Positions 8,643 to 17,840 of a stretch of 25,608 nucleotides of DNA are shown in pieces. The position numbers and the translations under genes are program-made. The DNA lies in the NCBI GenBank assembly GCA_900555615.1, contig USMB01000026.1, forward strand, positions 1-25,608. Reading direction: 5' to 3'. The DNA comes from an uncultured Clostridium sp. (GTDB taxonomy: Bacteria; Bacillota; Clostridia; TANB77; CAG-508). A model generated the notes under the pieces. It searched no databases. It saw only the letters and a list, made by a program, of their open reading frames with translations, and had not been told where the DNA came from. Position 1 is the first letter of the stretch, and every line of letters begins with the position of its first letter.

Positions 8643-9797
8643 ATGTCTGACATCAAAGAAAAAGAAACTACCAACAAAGAAGAAATTAAAGAAAATGAGA
8701 TTGTGGGTGGCGGAAAGCAGAAAGAAAAGAAGCGGTTAAAAGGCAAGACTAAGAAGCAGTTGCCTAGAATTACTGATACAGAACAGTATATTCTTCAAAC
8801 AGTAAAAGGGCAAAATGAACAAGTGAGAACTGTTGTTACAGCAGCATATCGAGCAATTAAACTCCAGAATATGAAATCTATTGTGTTGATTATTGGTAAA
8901 AGTGGCACAGGTAAAACTGAAATTCTTAGACAGCTGTCTGAGAAAATTGGTAGAGTTTGTGTTGTTGAAGATGCTAATGAGTTTACACAAGAAGGCTATT
9001 ATGGAAGAGATGTTACAGAAATTATTTCTGATTTGGTTTCTGCTGCAAATGGAAACATTAAAGAGGCAGAAAGAGGAATCGTAATAATTGATGAAATTGA
9101 CAAAAAGGCTGGATGCGCAACTGAAACTCGTGATGTAAGTGGGCAAGGTGTATTGAACTCTATGCTTAAACTTATTGAAGGAAAGAAAGTAAGAATTCCT
9201 GCTCCTGATGAAATTATGGATGATATGGAATTAAGTGCAGATGAGATTGAGGATTTCATGGCTAATGGAATAGAATTCGATACAGAAAATGTGATTTTCT
9301 TTTTGGCTGGTGCATTTTCTGGTATTGAAAAAATCAAAGAAAAACGTAATGGTACTAAAAGTTTAGGTTTTTCTAGTTCTACTTCTGATTCTAAAAAGAA
9401 TAATAAGGACTCAAGCAAAACAACTAAAGAAGACCTTATTGCATATGGTCTTACAGAAGAATTTGTCGGAAGAATTGATACAATTGTTGAGATGAATGAA
9501 CTTTCTGTTGATGTTCTGGAAGAAATCCTTAAAACTTCGAAAAAATCTAAGTTGAACCAATATGCTAGAGAACTCAGAAGATATGGAATTTTGGTTGAAT
9601 ATGATGAAGGTCTTCCTAGAGCTATTGCAACCAAAGCTAAAAATGGTAACACTGGTGCTAGAGAGCTTTCAAATGTAGTTAATTATATGTTTGAAAAAAT
9701 TCTGTATGATGTAATGTCTGAACCCAAAAACACTTATAAGAAATGTATTTTGCAGGAAGGAATTGAAGAAGAAAATACGAAATATAAGTTAGAATAA
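8643..9797 (+). CDS. ClpX-like AAA+ unfoldase without the zinc-binding domain
   Basis: Start 8643 is preferred (AAGGAG six bases upstream); start 8613 would add ten residues. The 384-residue protein follows ClpX in order. It has Walker A GKSGTGKT (85-92), a pore-loop-like GYYG (118-121) where ClpX has GYVG, Walker B IVIIDE (146-151), TRDVSGQGV, LAGAFSGIEKI, EFVGRID (arginine-finger region, about 273-279) and NTGAREL (sensor 2 region). An LGF tripeptide (241-243) lies in a Ser/Lys-rich loop where ClpX carries its IGF loop for ClpP. The zinc-binding N-domain is replaced by about 40 Lys/Glu-rich residues, and the RKH loop is absent. It is probably a specialised unfoldase paralog, not the main ClpX. 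It is a single-gene unit with its own promoter and terminator, and its codon use (more CTT, CCT, AAG) differs from its neighbours. Confidence 0.85.
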   Translation: MSDIKEKETTNKEEIKENEIVGGGKQKEKKRLKGKTKKQLPRITDTEQYILQTVKGQNEQVRTVVTAAYRAIKLQNMKSIVLIIGKSGTGKTEILRQLSEKIGRVCVVEDANEFTQEGYYGRDVTEIISDLVSAANGNIKEAERGIVIIDEIDKKAGCATETRDVSGQGVLNSMLKLIEGKKVRIPAPDEIMDDMELSADEIEDFMANGIEFDTENVIFFLAGAFSGIEKIKEKRNGTKSLGFSSSTSDSKKNNKDSSKTTKEDLIAYGLTEEFVGRIDTIVEMNELSVDVLEEILKTSKKSKLNQYARELRRYGILVEYDEGLPRAIATKAKNGNTGARELSNVVNYMFEKILYDVMSEPKNTYKKCILQEGIEEENTKYKLE

Positions 9798-9807
9798 CCA
9801 TAAAATC

Positions 9808-9834
9808 AAGGGAGGTCCTATTAGGACCTCCCTT
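9808..9834 (+). terminator. Terminator of the ClpX-like gene
   Basis: An 11-bp perfect stem (9808-9818 with 9824-9834) with loop TATTA follows the stop codon by ten bases. The downstream T-run is short (CCTTTG). The sequence just before it (AACCATAAAAT) recurs after the beta-CASP gene. Confidence 0.75.
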
Positions 9835-9894
9835 TGTAAGAGACAAAGTTATAAATAAAAATATGCAAAATGTGTAAAATATATAAAAAAAATA

Positions 9895-9923
9895 TTGAAT
9901 TATGCCAAAATGTAATGTATAAT
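9895..9923 (+). promoter_or_regulatory. Promoter of the beta-CASP gene
   Basis: TTGAAT (9895-9900), a 17-base spacer and TATAAT (9918-9923), followed by AACAGCAAAACCC much as at the ClpX-like promoter. Confidence 0.75.
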
Positions 9924-9983
9924 ATAAACAGCAAAACCCAATATACTAGTAATCCTAAATAAATATTAAGGAGATGTGATTTT
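9924..9983 (+). promoter_or_regulatory. 5' leader of the beta-CASP gene
   Basis: The leader contains ACTAG, then AATCCTAAATAAATATTAAG, then GAGATGTGATTTT running into the ATG. It matches the ClpX-like leader at about 8580-8615 nearly base for base. AAGGAG at 9968-9973 is the ribosome binding site, with a rather long spacing of ten bases. Confidence 0.5.
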
Positions 9984-11504
9984 ATGGGGTTGAGAAAGAG
10001 CTTCTATGCAGATGTTACGGCATTGCATCCGGAAGTGACTGGCTCATGTTTAACAATGCGAGTTCAATTCCCTAATGGACGGAAAACTAATTTTATTGTA
10101 GATTGTGGACTTTTTCAGGAAAAAGAAAAGGGATACAATAGTTTAAATAAGGAGGATTTTCCGTTTAGAAGTGAAAACATTGAGTTTGCGTTAATTACGC
10201 ATAATCATGCAGACCACATGGGAAGGTTACCTATGCTTATAAAAGGAGGTTTTAACGGATTTATTTATACTACAGAATCTACGGCTCAGCTTCTTCCTAT
10301 TTCACTTAAGGATTCATATCAGATAATGAAAGAAGAGGCAAAAAATAGTAAAACAAAGCAGCCATATTGTGAATATGATGTAGAAGAAGTTTACAATAGG
10401 TTAAAGCCGTGTAAATTAGAGGAAACGGTATATGTTAGTCCATATATTAAGGTTACTTTTTTTGATAATGGTCACCTTATTGGGGCAGCTATGATTCTTG
10501 TACAAATAAGCTATCCTGGGCAAGAGGATATCAACTATTTGTTTACAGGAGATTACAAGCCGTACAATATTTTCAAAGTGGTTGACGAACTCCCTTGGTG
10601 GGTTAAAGAAATGCCTTTAAACATTGTGATTGAATCTACCTATGGTGACACAGAAATGAAAGATGTTCAATTCCATTTTGAAAGTGATATTAAGGAGGTT
10701 TTAGAAGCTAAGAAAAGTATTCTTATTTCCGTTTTTGCACAAGGAAGAGCTCAAGAAGTCTTGTATGTCTTGAAAAAAATGCAAGACGATGGAAGAATTA
10801 GTAAAGAAATTCCAATTTATTTGGATGGAAATCTTGCTCATCAGTATACAAGAATGTATAAGAGTGGAAAACTCGAAATCGATGAAGGTGATTTGGAGTT
10901 TTTGCCTATGAATTTCCATTGGACGGATAAAGACAACAGAGATGAAGTAATGAGAGATTGTGGTCAAAAAATTGTTCTTACTACTTCAGGTATGTTAGAT
11001 CATGGCCCTGCTCAGTTGTATGTTCCGCAAATAATTGGAAGGGAAAATTGGGCAATTTATATTACTGGATATTGTGCAGATGGAACTTTTGGAAGGAAGT
11101 TGATGGATTCGCAAGGTGGCAAAATAACTATTCAAGGCGAAGAATTGACAGTTAGAGCGAAAGTATTCTCTACTGGAGAATTTTCTTCTCATGCTAAAGC
11201 AGATGAACTTGAAAATTTGCTTCGCATGTTTACAGATCTTAGATTGGTTTTGATTAATCACGGAGAAAAAGAGGTGAAATGCAAGTTTGCTGAAAGACTG
11301 GAGAATGCAAAAGTAGCCAAAAGGGTAGAAATTCTTGGTGAACATACTGTCAGAACAGATCATTATGGATTTGAAAAAATCATGGGATCTAAACTTTATA
11401 GTGTACCGAGAGTTGTAAAAGAAACCAAAGCCGATAGAATAAAGAAAAATAAAAAAGGCCAAAAAGTTAAAATTTTTTGTAGAAGAATTCATAATTGTCA
11501 TTAA
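9984..11504 (+). CDS. MBL-fold beta-CASP nuclease-like protein
   Basis: The 506-residue protein has a metallo-beta-lactamase core with motif 2 THNHADHMGRLP (H73, H75, D77, H78), the GHLIGAAMI stretch with the next metal histidine (near 160), and TGDYKP (near 190). A beta-CASP insert follows (IESTYGD; FAQGRAQEVLYVL; LTTSGMLDHGPA), then FSSHAKADEL with the late histidine and VLINHGE. This is the arrangement of CPSF73-like/YSH1-type RNases, which cut or degrade RNA with two zinc ions. The tail is Lys-rich and ends in FCRRIHNCH, an odd end that may reflect a small frame change. It is a single-gene unit between the ClpX-like gene and secA. RNA as substrate is inferred from the family. Confidence 0.87.
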   Translation: MGLRKSFYADVTALHPEVTGSCLTMRVQFPNGRKTNFIVDCGLFQEKEKGYNSLNKEDFPFRSENIEFALITHNHADHMGRLPMLIKGGFNGFIYTTESTAQLLPISLKDSYQIMKEEAKNSKTKQPYCEYDVEEVYNRLKPCKLEETVYVSPYIKVTFFDNGHLIGAAMILVQISYPGQEDINYLFTGDYKPYNIFKVVDELPWWVKEMPLNIVIESTYGDTEMKDVQFHFESDIKEVLEAKKSILISVFAQGRAQEVLYVLKKMQDDGRISKEIPIYLDGNLAHQYTRMYKSGKLEIDEGDLEFLPMNFHWTDKDNRDEVMRDCGQKIVLTTSGMLDHGPAQLYVPQIIGRENWAIYITGYCADGTFGRKLMDSQGGKITIQGEELTVRAKVFSTGEFSSHAKADELENLLRMFTDLRLVLINHGEKEVKCKFAERLENAKVAKRVEILGEHTVRTDHYGFEKIMGSKLYSVPRVVKETKADRIKKNKKGQKVKIFCRRIHNCH

Positions 11505-11518
11505 AAAACCATAAAATT

Positions 11519-11550
11519 GGAAGGAGCTCCTGTTGGGGCTTCTTCCTTTT
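11519..11550 (+). terminator. Terminator of the beta-CASP gene
   Basis: A 12-bp stem (11519-11530 with 11535-11546, including two G-T pairs) with loop TGTT is followed by TTTT. It is preceded by AACCATAAAAT, as is the ClpX-like terminator. Confidence 0.75.
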
Positions 11551-11571
11551 AGAAAAAAATAATAAAAAACC

Positions 11572-11600
11572 TTGAAATATGAGAATATTCGTGTTATATT
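11572..11600 (+). promoter_or_regulatory. Promoter of secA
   Basis: TTGAAA (11572-11577), a 17-base spacer and TATATT (11595-11600) lie 31 bases before the secA ATG. An overlapping TATAAT at 11600-11605 has a poor spacer. Confidence 0.6.
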
Positions 11601-11631
11601 ATAATGGTATTAATGAAAGGAAGAGATAAGA

Positions 11632-14385
11632 ATGGGAATATTCAACAAAATATTTAAAAGTTATAGTGAAAAAGAAGTAAAGAGAGTAATGCCAATAGTT
11701 GAAAAAATAAATGGTTTAGAAGAAGAAATTTCAAAATTAACAGATGAAGAATTAAAAAATAAAACAAATATATTTAAAAAAGAATTAGAAGAAGGAAAAA
11801 CATTGGATGACCTATTACCAGAAGCGTTTGCGGTAGTAAGAGAAGCATCAAAAAGAGTATTAGGTATGAGACATTTTGATGTGCAATTAATAGGTGGAAT
11901 TATATTACACCAAGGAAGAATTGCAGAAATGAAAACAGGTGAAGGAAAAACACTTGTAGCAACACTTCCAGTATATTTAAATGCATTGACAGGAAAAGGA
12001 GTTCATGTAGTAACTGTAAACGATTATCTTGCTAAAAGAGATAGTGAATGGATGGGAAAATTATATAAATTCTTAGGACTATCAGTAGGACTAGTTATTG
12101 CAGGAATGAATCCAAAAGAAAAACAAGAAGCATATGCATGTGATATCACATATGGAACAAATAATGAGTTTGGATTTGACTACTTAAGAGATAACATGGT
12201 AATCTACAAAAATCAATTAGTACAAAGAGGTCTAAACTATGCAATCGTAGACGAGATCGATAGTATTTTAATTGATGAAGCTAGAACACCACTTATTATA
12301 TCTGGTAGAGCAAATCAATCATCAGATTTGTATAAAAAAGCAAATGACTTTGTAAAAAGATTAACACCAAAAGTAATTGTAGAAGAAGATGTTAAAGATG
12401 AAGCTCAAGCAGAAGACAATGAAAAATATGATTACATTGTTGACTTAAAAGCCAAATCTGCATCATTAACACAAAAAGGTATCAAAAAGGCAGAAGAAGA
12501 GTTTCATTTGGAAAACTTTAATGATATAGAAAACTCAACATTAGTACATCATGTAAACCAAGCTTTACGTGCGCATGGAGTAATGAAAAGAGATATTGAC
12601 TATATCGTAAAAGATGGAGAAGTATTAATAGTAGATGAATTTACAGGTCGTATCATGTATGGAAGAAGATACAACAATGGTTTACATCAAGCAATAGAAG
12701 CAAAAGAAGGAGTAAAAATTGCAGATGAATCAAAGACATTAGCAACAATTACATTCCAGAATTACTTCAGAATGTACGATAAATTATCAGGTATGACAGG
12801 TACAGCTATGACAGAAGAAGCAGAATTCGAAGAAATCTACAATTTGGATGTTATAGAAATACCAACAAACAAGCCAATGATAAGAGATGACCAAAATGAT
12901 GTAATATATAAAAATGAAAATGCAAAATTTAATGCAATAGTAGAAAGCATAAAAGCAAGTCATGAAAAAGGACAACCAGTACTAGTTGGTACAGTATCAA
13001 TTGAAAAATCTGAAAAATTGAGCAGAATTCTTAAAAAAGAAGGAATTAAACACGAAGTATTAAATGCTAAATTCCATGAAAAAGAAGCAGAAATTGTAGC
13101 ACAAGCTGGTAAATTTGGAGCTGTAACAATTGCAACTAACATGGCAGGACGTGGTACTGATATTATGTTAGGTGGAAATAGTGAATATCTTGCAAAACAA
13201 GAAATGAAGAAAAATAAAGTTCCTGAAAATTTAATAGAAGAATCAAACACATATTATGAAACAGATGACCAAGACATATTAAGAGCAAGAGAAGAATTCA
13301 AGAAATTAGAGAAAAAATATGATGAGGAAATCAAAGAAGAAAAAGAAAAAGTAATTGCAGCTGGTGGTTTAAAAATAATAGGAACAGAAAGACATGAATC
13401 AAGAAGAATTGATAACCAGTTACGTGGACGTAGTGGACGTCAAGGAGACCCAGGAGAATCAAAATTCTATATAGGATTAGATGATGACCTAATGAAAATC
13501 TTTGGTGGAGACATGATTACAAAAGTATATAATACAATGGGAATGGATGAAAATGTTCCAATTGAAAATAAATTAATCAGCAATGCTGTAGAATCAGCTC
13601 AAAAGAAGGTTGAAGGACGTAACTTTAGCATCAGAAAGAATGTATTAAAATATGATGATGTTATGAATGCTCAAAGAAAAATTATATACGAACAAAGAAG
13701 AGAAGTTCTTGATGGTGAAAACTTAAAAGACAATATCTTAAATATGATAAAATCACTTTCAGAAGAAGTTGTTTTAACATACTTTGCAGGTGAAGAAGAA
13801 GCTAATGTTGAAGCATTAGATATGGATATTCAAAATACATTTGGAATTGAAATGTCAGATTTTATAAAGGAACATGCAAAGGATTCTAAAGCAATAATAG
13901 AAAAACTTCAACAAGCTGCATTAGATAAATATACAGCAAAAGAAGAAGACATCGGAAGTGAAGATTTAAGAGAACTTGAGAGAGTTGTAATGCTTAAAGT
14001 TGTTGACCAAAAATGGATGGATCATATCGATGCAATGGATGAATTAAAAGATGGTATTGGTCTACGTGCTTATGGACAACAAGATCCTGTTGTAAAATAC
14101 AGAATTGAAGGTATGGACATGTTTGAAGAAATGGTTCTTGATATTAAACATGATGTTGTTAAAATTCTTATGAATTTACGTAAACAGGAAGAGGTTAAAA
14201 GAGAGGAAGCAGCTAAAATTACAGGTGCAGCTTTACAAGCTATTAATAGCTTAGATAATGGTGAACAAATTAAATCTGAAGTTAACAGAACTGTTGTTAA
14301 TGAAGGTCCTAAAGTTGGTAGAAATGATTTGTGCCCTTGTGGTTCTGGTAAGAAATACAAAAACTGTTGTGGCAAAAATCAGTAA
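11632..14385 (+). CDS. secA: Preprotein translocase ATPase SecA
   Basis: The 917-residue motor of the Sec system binds SecYEG at the membrane and drives unfolded preproteins across it with ATP. It shows the N-terminal RGMRHFDVQLIGG-type region, Walker A MKTGEGKT (GEGKT at 103-107), NDYLAKRD, the DEAD-type IVDEIDSILIDEARTP, FTGRIMYGRR in the preprotein-binding part, ATNMAGRGTDI, the second-helicase motif GTERHESRRIDNQLRGRSGRQGD, and a C-terminal SEC-C zinc motif (CPCGSGKKYKNCC). An insert of about 60 residues after GRGTDIMLGGN matches many clostridial SecA proteins. It has its own promoter and an AAGGAAG ribosome binding site. No terminator hairpin follows; instead the integrative element begins at once, and a second SEC-C tail appears at 24861. 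Confidence 0.98.
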   Translation: MGIFNKIFKSYSEKEVKRVMPIVEKINGLEEEISKLTDEELKNKTNIFKKELEEGKTLDDLLPEAFAVVREASKRVLGMRHFDVQLIGGIILHQGRIAEMKTGEGKTLVATLPVYLNALTGKGVHVVTVNDYLAKRDSEWMGKLYKFLGLSVGLVIAGMNPKEKQEAYACDITYGTNNEFGFDYLRDNMVIYKNQLVQRGLNYAIVDEIDSILIDEARTPLIISGRANQSSDLYKKANDFVKRLTPKVIVEEDVKDEAQAEDNEKYDYIVDLKAKSASLTQKGIKKAEEEFHLENFNDIENSTLVHHVNQALRAHGVMKRDIDYIVKDGEVLIVDEFTGRIMYGRRYNNGLHQAIEAKEGVKIADESKTLATITFQNYFRMYDKLSGMTGTAMTEEAEFEEIYNLDVIEIPTNKPMIRDDQNDVIYKNENAKFNAIVESIKASHEKGQPVLVGTVSIEKSEKLSRILKKEGIKHEVLNAKFHEKEAEIVAQAGKFGAVTIATNMAGRGTDIMLGGNSEYLAKQEMKKNKVPENLIEESNTYYETDDQDILRAREEFKKLEKKYDEEIKEEKEKVIAAGGLKIIGTERHESRRIDNQLRGRSGRQGDPGESKFYIGLDDDLMKIFGGDMITKVYNTMGMDENVPIENKLISNAVESAQKKVEGRNFSIRKNVLKYDDVMNAQRKIIYEQRREVLDGENLKDNILNMIKSLSEEVVLTYFAGEEEANVEALDMDIQNTFGIEMSDFIKEHAKDSKAIIEKLQQAALDKYTAKEEDIGSEDLRELERVVMLKVVDQKWMDHIDAMDELKDGIGLRAYGQQDPVVKYRIEGMDMFEEMVLDIKHDVVKILMNLRKQEEVKREEAAKITGAALQAINSLDNGEQIKSEVNRTVVNEGPKVGRNDLCPCGSGKKYKNCCGKNQ

Positions 14386-14439
14386 TAGCAAGGACTGCAA
14401 AGATTTTGATAAATTGGCATAAATGCGAAAATTGAGCTT

Positions 14440-14529
14440 TTGTCGCCAATTTGTCGCCAAACAAATAAAATCTGTTGCCCAAATTCCTTAAAAGTGCTTA
14501 TTTATCAATAAATACAGACTTGGCGACAA
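14440..14529. repeat. TTGTCGCCAA repeats at the left end of the element
   Basis: TTGTCGCCAA occurs at 14440-14449 and 14451-14460 (direct, 11-base period) and inverted at 14520-14529 (TTGGCGACAA). A 21-base stretch, 14441-14461, is identical to 24711-24731. Arm-type integrase binding sites are the likely role. Confidence 0.75.
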
Positions 14530-14628
14530 AAATAAAATATTAAAAAAGTTTAATATTGACTGACATTGTAAAAGATGCCAGTCTTTTTTCGTTCAATCGT
14601 TATTTGCAGATTGGAGGTAAAAAATAAA

Positions 14629-15766
14629 ATGGTAAATGTAAGAAAGAGAGGAAATGTTTATGAGTACAATTTTGATATTGCTAAAATTGAGGGTAAAAGA
14701 AAACGAATTACAAAATCAGGTTTTAAAACAAAAGTAGAAGCACAAGAGGCTTATAAAAATATTATAGATAAATATTTAAAACCTTTACTTGGATTGTATA
14801 GATTAAGTACAATAACGAGTGTAATTTTGCATAGTTTCTTAACTGAATTATGTAGTAAATATTCTTTTTCTAGAAGTTATTTTAAAAATATATTAAAAGT
14901 AATGAAAGGAACTTTTAGAGAAGCAACAGATGTTTATGGATTTATAAGATATAATCCTAGTTTAACATTGAAACTTCCTAAAATAGAAGATAGTAGTGAT
15001 TTTGAAAAACATTTATATACACAAGATGAAATAGACAAAATTCTAACAAGATTTAAAGATGATGATGTATTTACTTGTGCATTTATCACAAGTTGTTTTA
15101 CAGGAATGAGACCAGGAGAACTATGTGCATTAACTTGGGAAGATGTTGATTTTGAAAATAAAGTTATAAATGTTAGACATTCTGTTTTTGATAAGAAAAA
15201 GAATGAAAATGGTAGATAGTATATTGGAACAACAAAAACTAAAAGTGGAGAAAGACAAATTCATATTAGTCCAACACTTATGAAAGCTTTAGTAAATTTT
15301 AAGAATAGACAAATGGAATTAAGACTTTTATATAGTAAAGATTATAAGCACTACCATTTATAAGAAGTGAAAAATCAGTATGGTAAAGTTTTAGAATATC
15401 AAATAGTAGAAAATCAATCAAATATATTATCAATAAAACCTGCAAATATGATTTTTACAAGAGATAATGGAAAATATTGCGGTACAGATATTATAAAATA
15501 TCCATATAAAATAATTCATGATGAGCTTGGAATAGAAAATTGTAGATTTTACGATTTTAAGAGAAAGTTATGCAACTACAATTTTGAAAAATGGAGTAGA
15601 AATACGAGATGTTGCAGATGTGTTAGGACATAAAGATATTGAAACAACAGAGAATTATTATATTTCAAGCACAGATGAAACAAGAAAAAATGTAACAGAT
15701 TCTTATGAAAGTACTATAAATTTAGATGTTATTGAAGAAATTATAGAATATAAAATTTCTATCTAA
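14629..15766 (+). pseudogene. Tyrosine recombinase/integrase, inactivated
   Basis: The start at 14629 follows GGAGG at 14613-14617. The first frame (197 codons) begins MVNVRKRGNVYEYNF (arm-type DNA-binding start) and reaches TGMRPGELCALTW, holding the first catalytic Arg. It stops at TAG 15217, where homologs have Trp (GRW-type). The same frame continues with the catalytic-Lys hairpin TKTKSGERQI, then stops at TAA 15361, and ends in a +1 frameshift in the T-run near 15560. The last frame gives the C-terminal catalytic block with Arg, LGHKDIETTENYYI (His and nucleophile Tyr). The usual first His of the HxxR box appears as Tyr. The core-binding region looks some 40-50 residues short, suggesting an internal deletion as well. 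The last 16 codons lie in the repeat shared with 22816-22866. Confidence 0.9.
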
Positions 15767-15834
15767 ATCTCAATATGAATTTAACTTAAATTAGAGAGTT
15801 AGTTGATATAATTAGCTCTCTAAAAGATTTTAAA
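15716..15834. repeat. Direct repeat, copy 1 (integrase 3' end plus hairpin)
   Basis: 47 bases at 15716-15762 match 22816-22862 with one mismatch. After a short diverged part, the hairpin and the following AAGATTTTAAA (15791-15834) match 22894-22937. The copies are 7.1 kb apart and in the same orientation. Confidence 0.85.
15791..15823 (+). terminator. Hairpin after the integrase, likely terminator
   Basis: An 11-bp stem (15791-15801 with 15813-15823, one G-T pair) is followed by AAGATTTTAAATTT. The T-run is weak, so termination may be partial. Confidence 0.55.
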
Positions 15835-15871
15835 TTTAAACAATTATATATATGGGAATTTAGTTACATTC

Positions 15872-15900
15872 TTGTATATTTTTTGATTTTATGATATAAA
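15872..15900 (+). promoter_or_regulatory. Likely promoter of the cargo operon
   Basis: TTGTAT (15872-15877), a 17-base spacer and TATAAA (15895-15900) lie 42 bases before the first cargo gene. Confidence 0.6.
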
Positions 15901-15942
15901 TATGTTGTATTATTATATCGAATTAATTGGGGGGAACAAAAG

Positions 15943-16407
15943 ATGGAAGATAATTATTCAAAAGCATATAAAGAAGTAATAGAAATATTAAATTTTGTAC
16001 CCAAAGAAAGTGTGGATAAAATACCACAAAGAATGATTGATACATTTAAAGCAAAGATGGATCAAAATTATGATTTTAAAGTTGATATAAATAAAAGTTT
16101 TGAAGAACAAGAATTATTAGATGAAACTAAAGCTATTTTTGCTAATATTTTTAGAGATTATTGGGCAACACCATATCAAAAAGAAAGAATAGAAGCAAAA
16201 GAAAAATATGATAGGCAAAAACTTGAAGAAGAAAAAGCACAAAAGTATAATCCTGATGATTTATTTAAAAAGAAAAATATTGAAAGTGTTATAGGAAGTA
16301 CAGAAAAGGATACTATTGAAAATTCTAATTTGCCAATAGAAGTAAAAAAAGAAAAATTTTATGAAAAGATTATAAATTTTTTCAAAAGAATATTTAATGT
16401 ATTTTAA
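15943..16407 (+). CDS. Unknown protein with a C-terminal amphipathic helix
   Basis: This 154-residue protein is the first gene of the cargo operon, with a GGGGGG-type ribosome binding site at 15929-15935. I see a charged, mainly helical body with ILNFVPKESVDKIP and FRDYWATPYQKERI stretches, which recur in uncharacterised Firmicutes proteins as I recall them. No enzyme motif is visible. The last 20 residues (KEKFYEKIINFFKRIFNVF) form an amphipathic, aromatic-rich helix that could touch a membrane or a partner. It lacks the tail shared by the following genes. The next gene starts 11 bases later, and its ribosome binding site overlaps this stop codon, so the two are translated in step. A role as adaptor or chaperone for the operon is inference. 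Confidence 0.6.
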   Translation: MEDNYSKAYKEVIEILNFVPKESVDKIPQRMIDTFKAKMDQNYDFKVDINKSFEEQELLDETKAIFANIFRDYWATPYQKERIEAKEKYDRQKLEEEKAQKYNPDDLFKKKNIESVIGSTEKDTIENSNLPIEVKKEKFYEKIINFFKRIFNVF

Positions 16408-16418
16408 AGGAATTATGT

Positions 16419-17768
16419 ATGGAAGAAACTATTGATAAGAAAATAGAAAGATTATTAGATGATGAAAAAATAAAAGAAATTATTGCAACTGCTGGAAAAG
16501 GAGAAGTTGCTCCAGTAACGAGAGCTAGTAATTTAATAGGAGAAGTTTATACATATTGTTTTGTTCATAATGATGGAGAAGAAATTGATCCAGATTCTTT
16601 AAAAGCATATTTGGAAAGAATGTCTAATGCTTATTTTGAGTGTAGGGGTTCAGAAGATTTAATGCAAGATATAAGAGCCAGAGAATTAGGAAAAAGCATA
16701 GCACAAAGATTAAATATTGATTTATCGCAGGGAAGTATTTCAAGAGAAGATGAAATACAAATACAAGAATATTTTTTGAAAAACTATGTAGAAAATGGAT
16801 ACGTTATGCATAGCTTTCCAGGAGCAGCTGAACAATCAATAAGAACTCATGGATTTTCATCTAGTGAAAGAATTTGGGATAACAAAGAGATAATGGAAAT
16901 TGCACATATTTTTGAAGAAAAAAATGTTATTGCACCTGTTGGAGCATACTCACATTATTCAGGAGGAGGAATGTATGTAGAGAATAATCCTAGACAGATG
17001 TATTGGCATGGATTATCAGCTCCTGAATGGTTTAAATGGTTTACATCAGCAAATCATAATAGAAATTCAAGTAAAATTGATGAGTCACCTTATTATTTAA
17101 GAAATTATGATGGTTGTAAACAAAATGTAATGGATTTATGTAACAATGCAGAATTAAATGAAGAAGAAATGCAAAAAGTAATGGAAATGTTTGAAAAGAA
17201 CTGGAAGTTATTAGGAACTGAAAGAATGTGTGTATCATTGATTCCTAAAAGTGTAATCGGCAAAGCTAACATTGAAGATGCAATTATCCCAGGACAATCT
17301 GCAATTGAAACTATAAAGACGGTGTTAACTGATGGTAGAAAACAATTTAAAGAACATGAGGGAAATGTATTGAAGACAACAGTTACCGAAAAAGATATGT
17401 TAATAATGGGATTACCAAATGCCAGTGAAATATTTGGAAAACATGAATTTTCAAGAGAAACAAAAGAAAAATTATACGATCCTAAACAGGTTTTAGATTT
17501 AATATATAGGGGAACAAAAGAATCAGGTTTTGAACTAAGTCAAGATAAAATTAATAGCATAATAGAAACATTAAGAGAAGTGCATAATAATAGCTCAGAA
17601 GTTGAAGATATAATTCAACAATATAATCAAAGGGTGGCTTTATTTTCAGAACAAGAAATAGGAAAAGCAACAGTTAATGTTCTAACAACACAAAAAGATA
17701 AAAGTAAAAGAAAAATGATAATGGATGAAAAAACTTTGAATGAAGTACAAAATGAGCAACAACAATAA
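16419..17768 (+). CDS. Large tailed protein, possible ADP-ribosyltransferase-like domain
   Basis: This 449-residue protein has no signal peptide. Residues 130-150 (YVMHSFPGAAEQSIRTHGFS) resemble the first strand and helix of ART-type enzymes (aromatic-x-His ... SIxxxG-hydrophobic-S), and AGGGMYV-like and MCVSLIPKSVIGKANIED segments follow. No third catalytic motif is certain. Residues 409-449 form the shared tail (FSEQEIGKATVNVLTTQKD, then a KRK/DEK/EQQQ end). The gene overlaps in control with the one before it (11-base gap). The next gene is 72 bases on. A secreted or delivered effector enzyme is inference; it could instead be an intracellular toxin or a structural protein. Confidence 0.55.
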   Translation: MEETIDKKIERLLDDEKIKEIIATAGKGEVAPVTRASNLIGEVYTYCFVHNDGEEIDPDSLKAYLERMSNAYFECRGSEDLMQDIRARELGKSIAQRLNIDLSQGSISREDEIQIQEYFLKNYVENGYVMHSFPGAAEQSIRTHGFSSSERIWDNKEIMEIAHIFEEKNVIAPVGAYSHYSGGGMYVENNPRQMYWHGLSAPEWFKWFTSANHNRNSSKIDESPYYLRNYDGCKQNVMDLCNNAELNEEEMQKVMEMFEKNWKLLGTERMCVSLIPKSVIGKANIEDAIIPGQSAIETIKTVLTDGRKQFKEHEGNVLKTTVTEKDMLIMGLPNASEIFGKHEFSRETKEKLYDPKQVLDLIYRGTKESGFELSQDKINSIIETLREVHNNSSEVEDIIQQYNQRVALFSEQEIGKATVNVLTTQKDKSKRKMIMDEKTLNEVQNEQQQ

Positions 17769-17840
17769 CGAAAATAAATAATTTAGATTTATGATAAAAA
17801 GAATTGATAAAAAAATTTAAAAAATTAGGAGAAATAAATA

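Noticed and set aside
8999..9652. 217-codon minus-strand frame within the ClpX-like gene
   Set aside because: Ser/Ile-rich shadow of a clearly conserved AAA+ gene.
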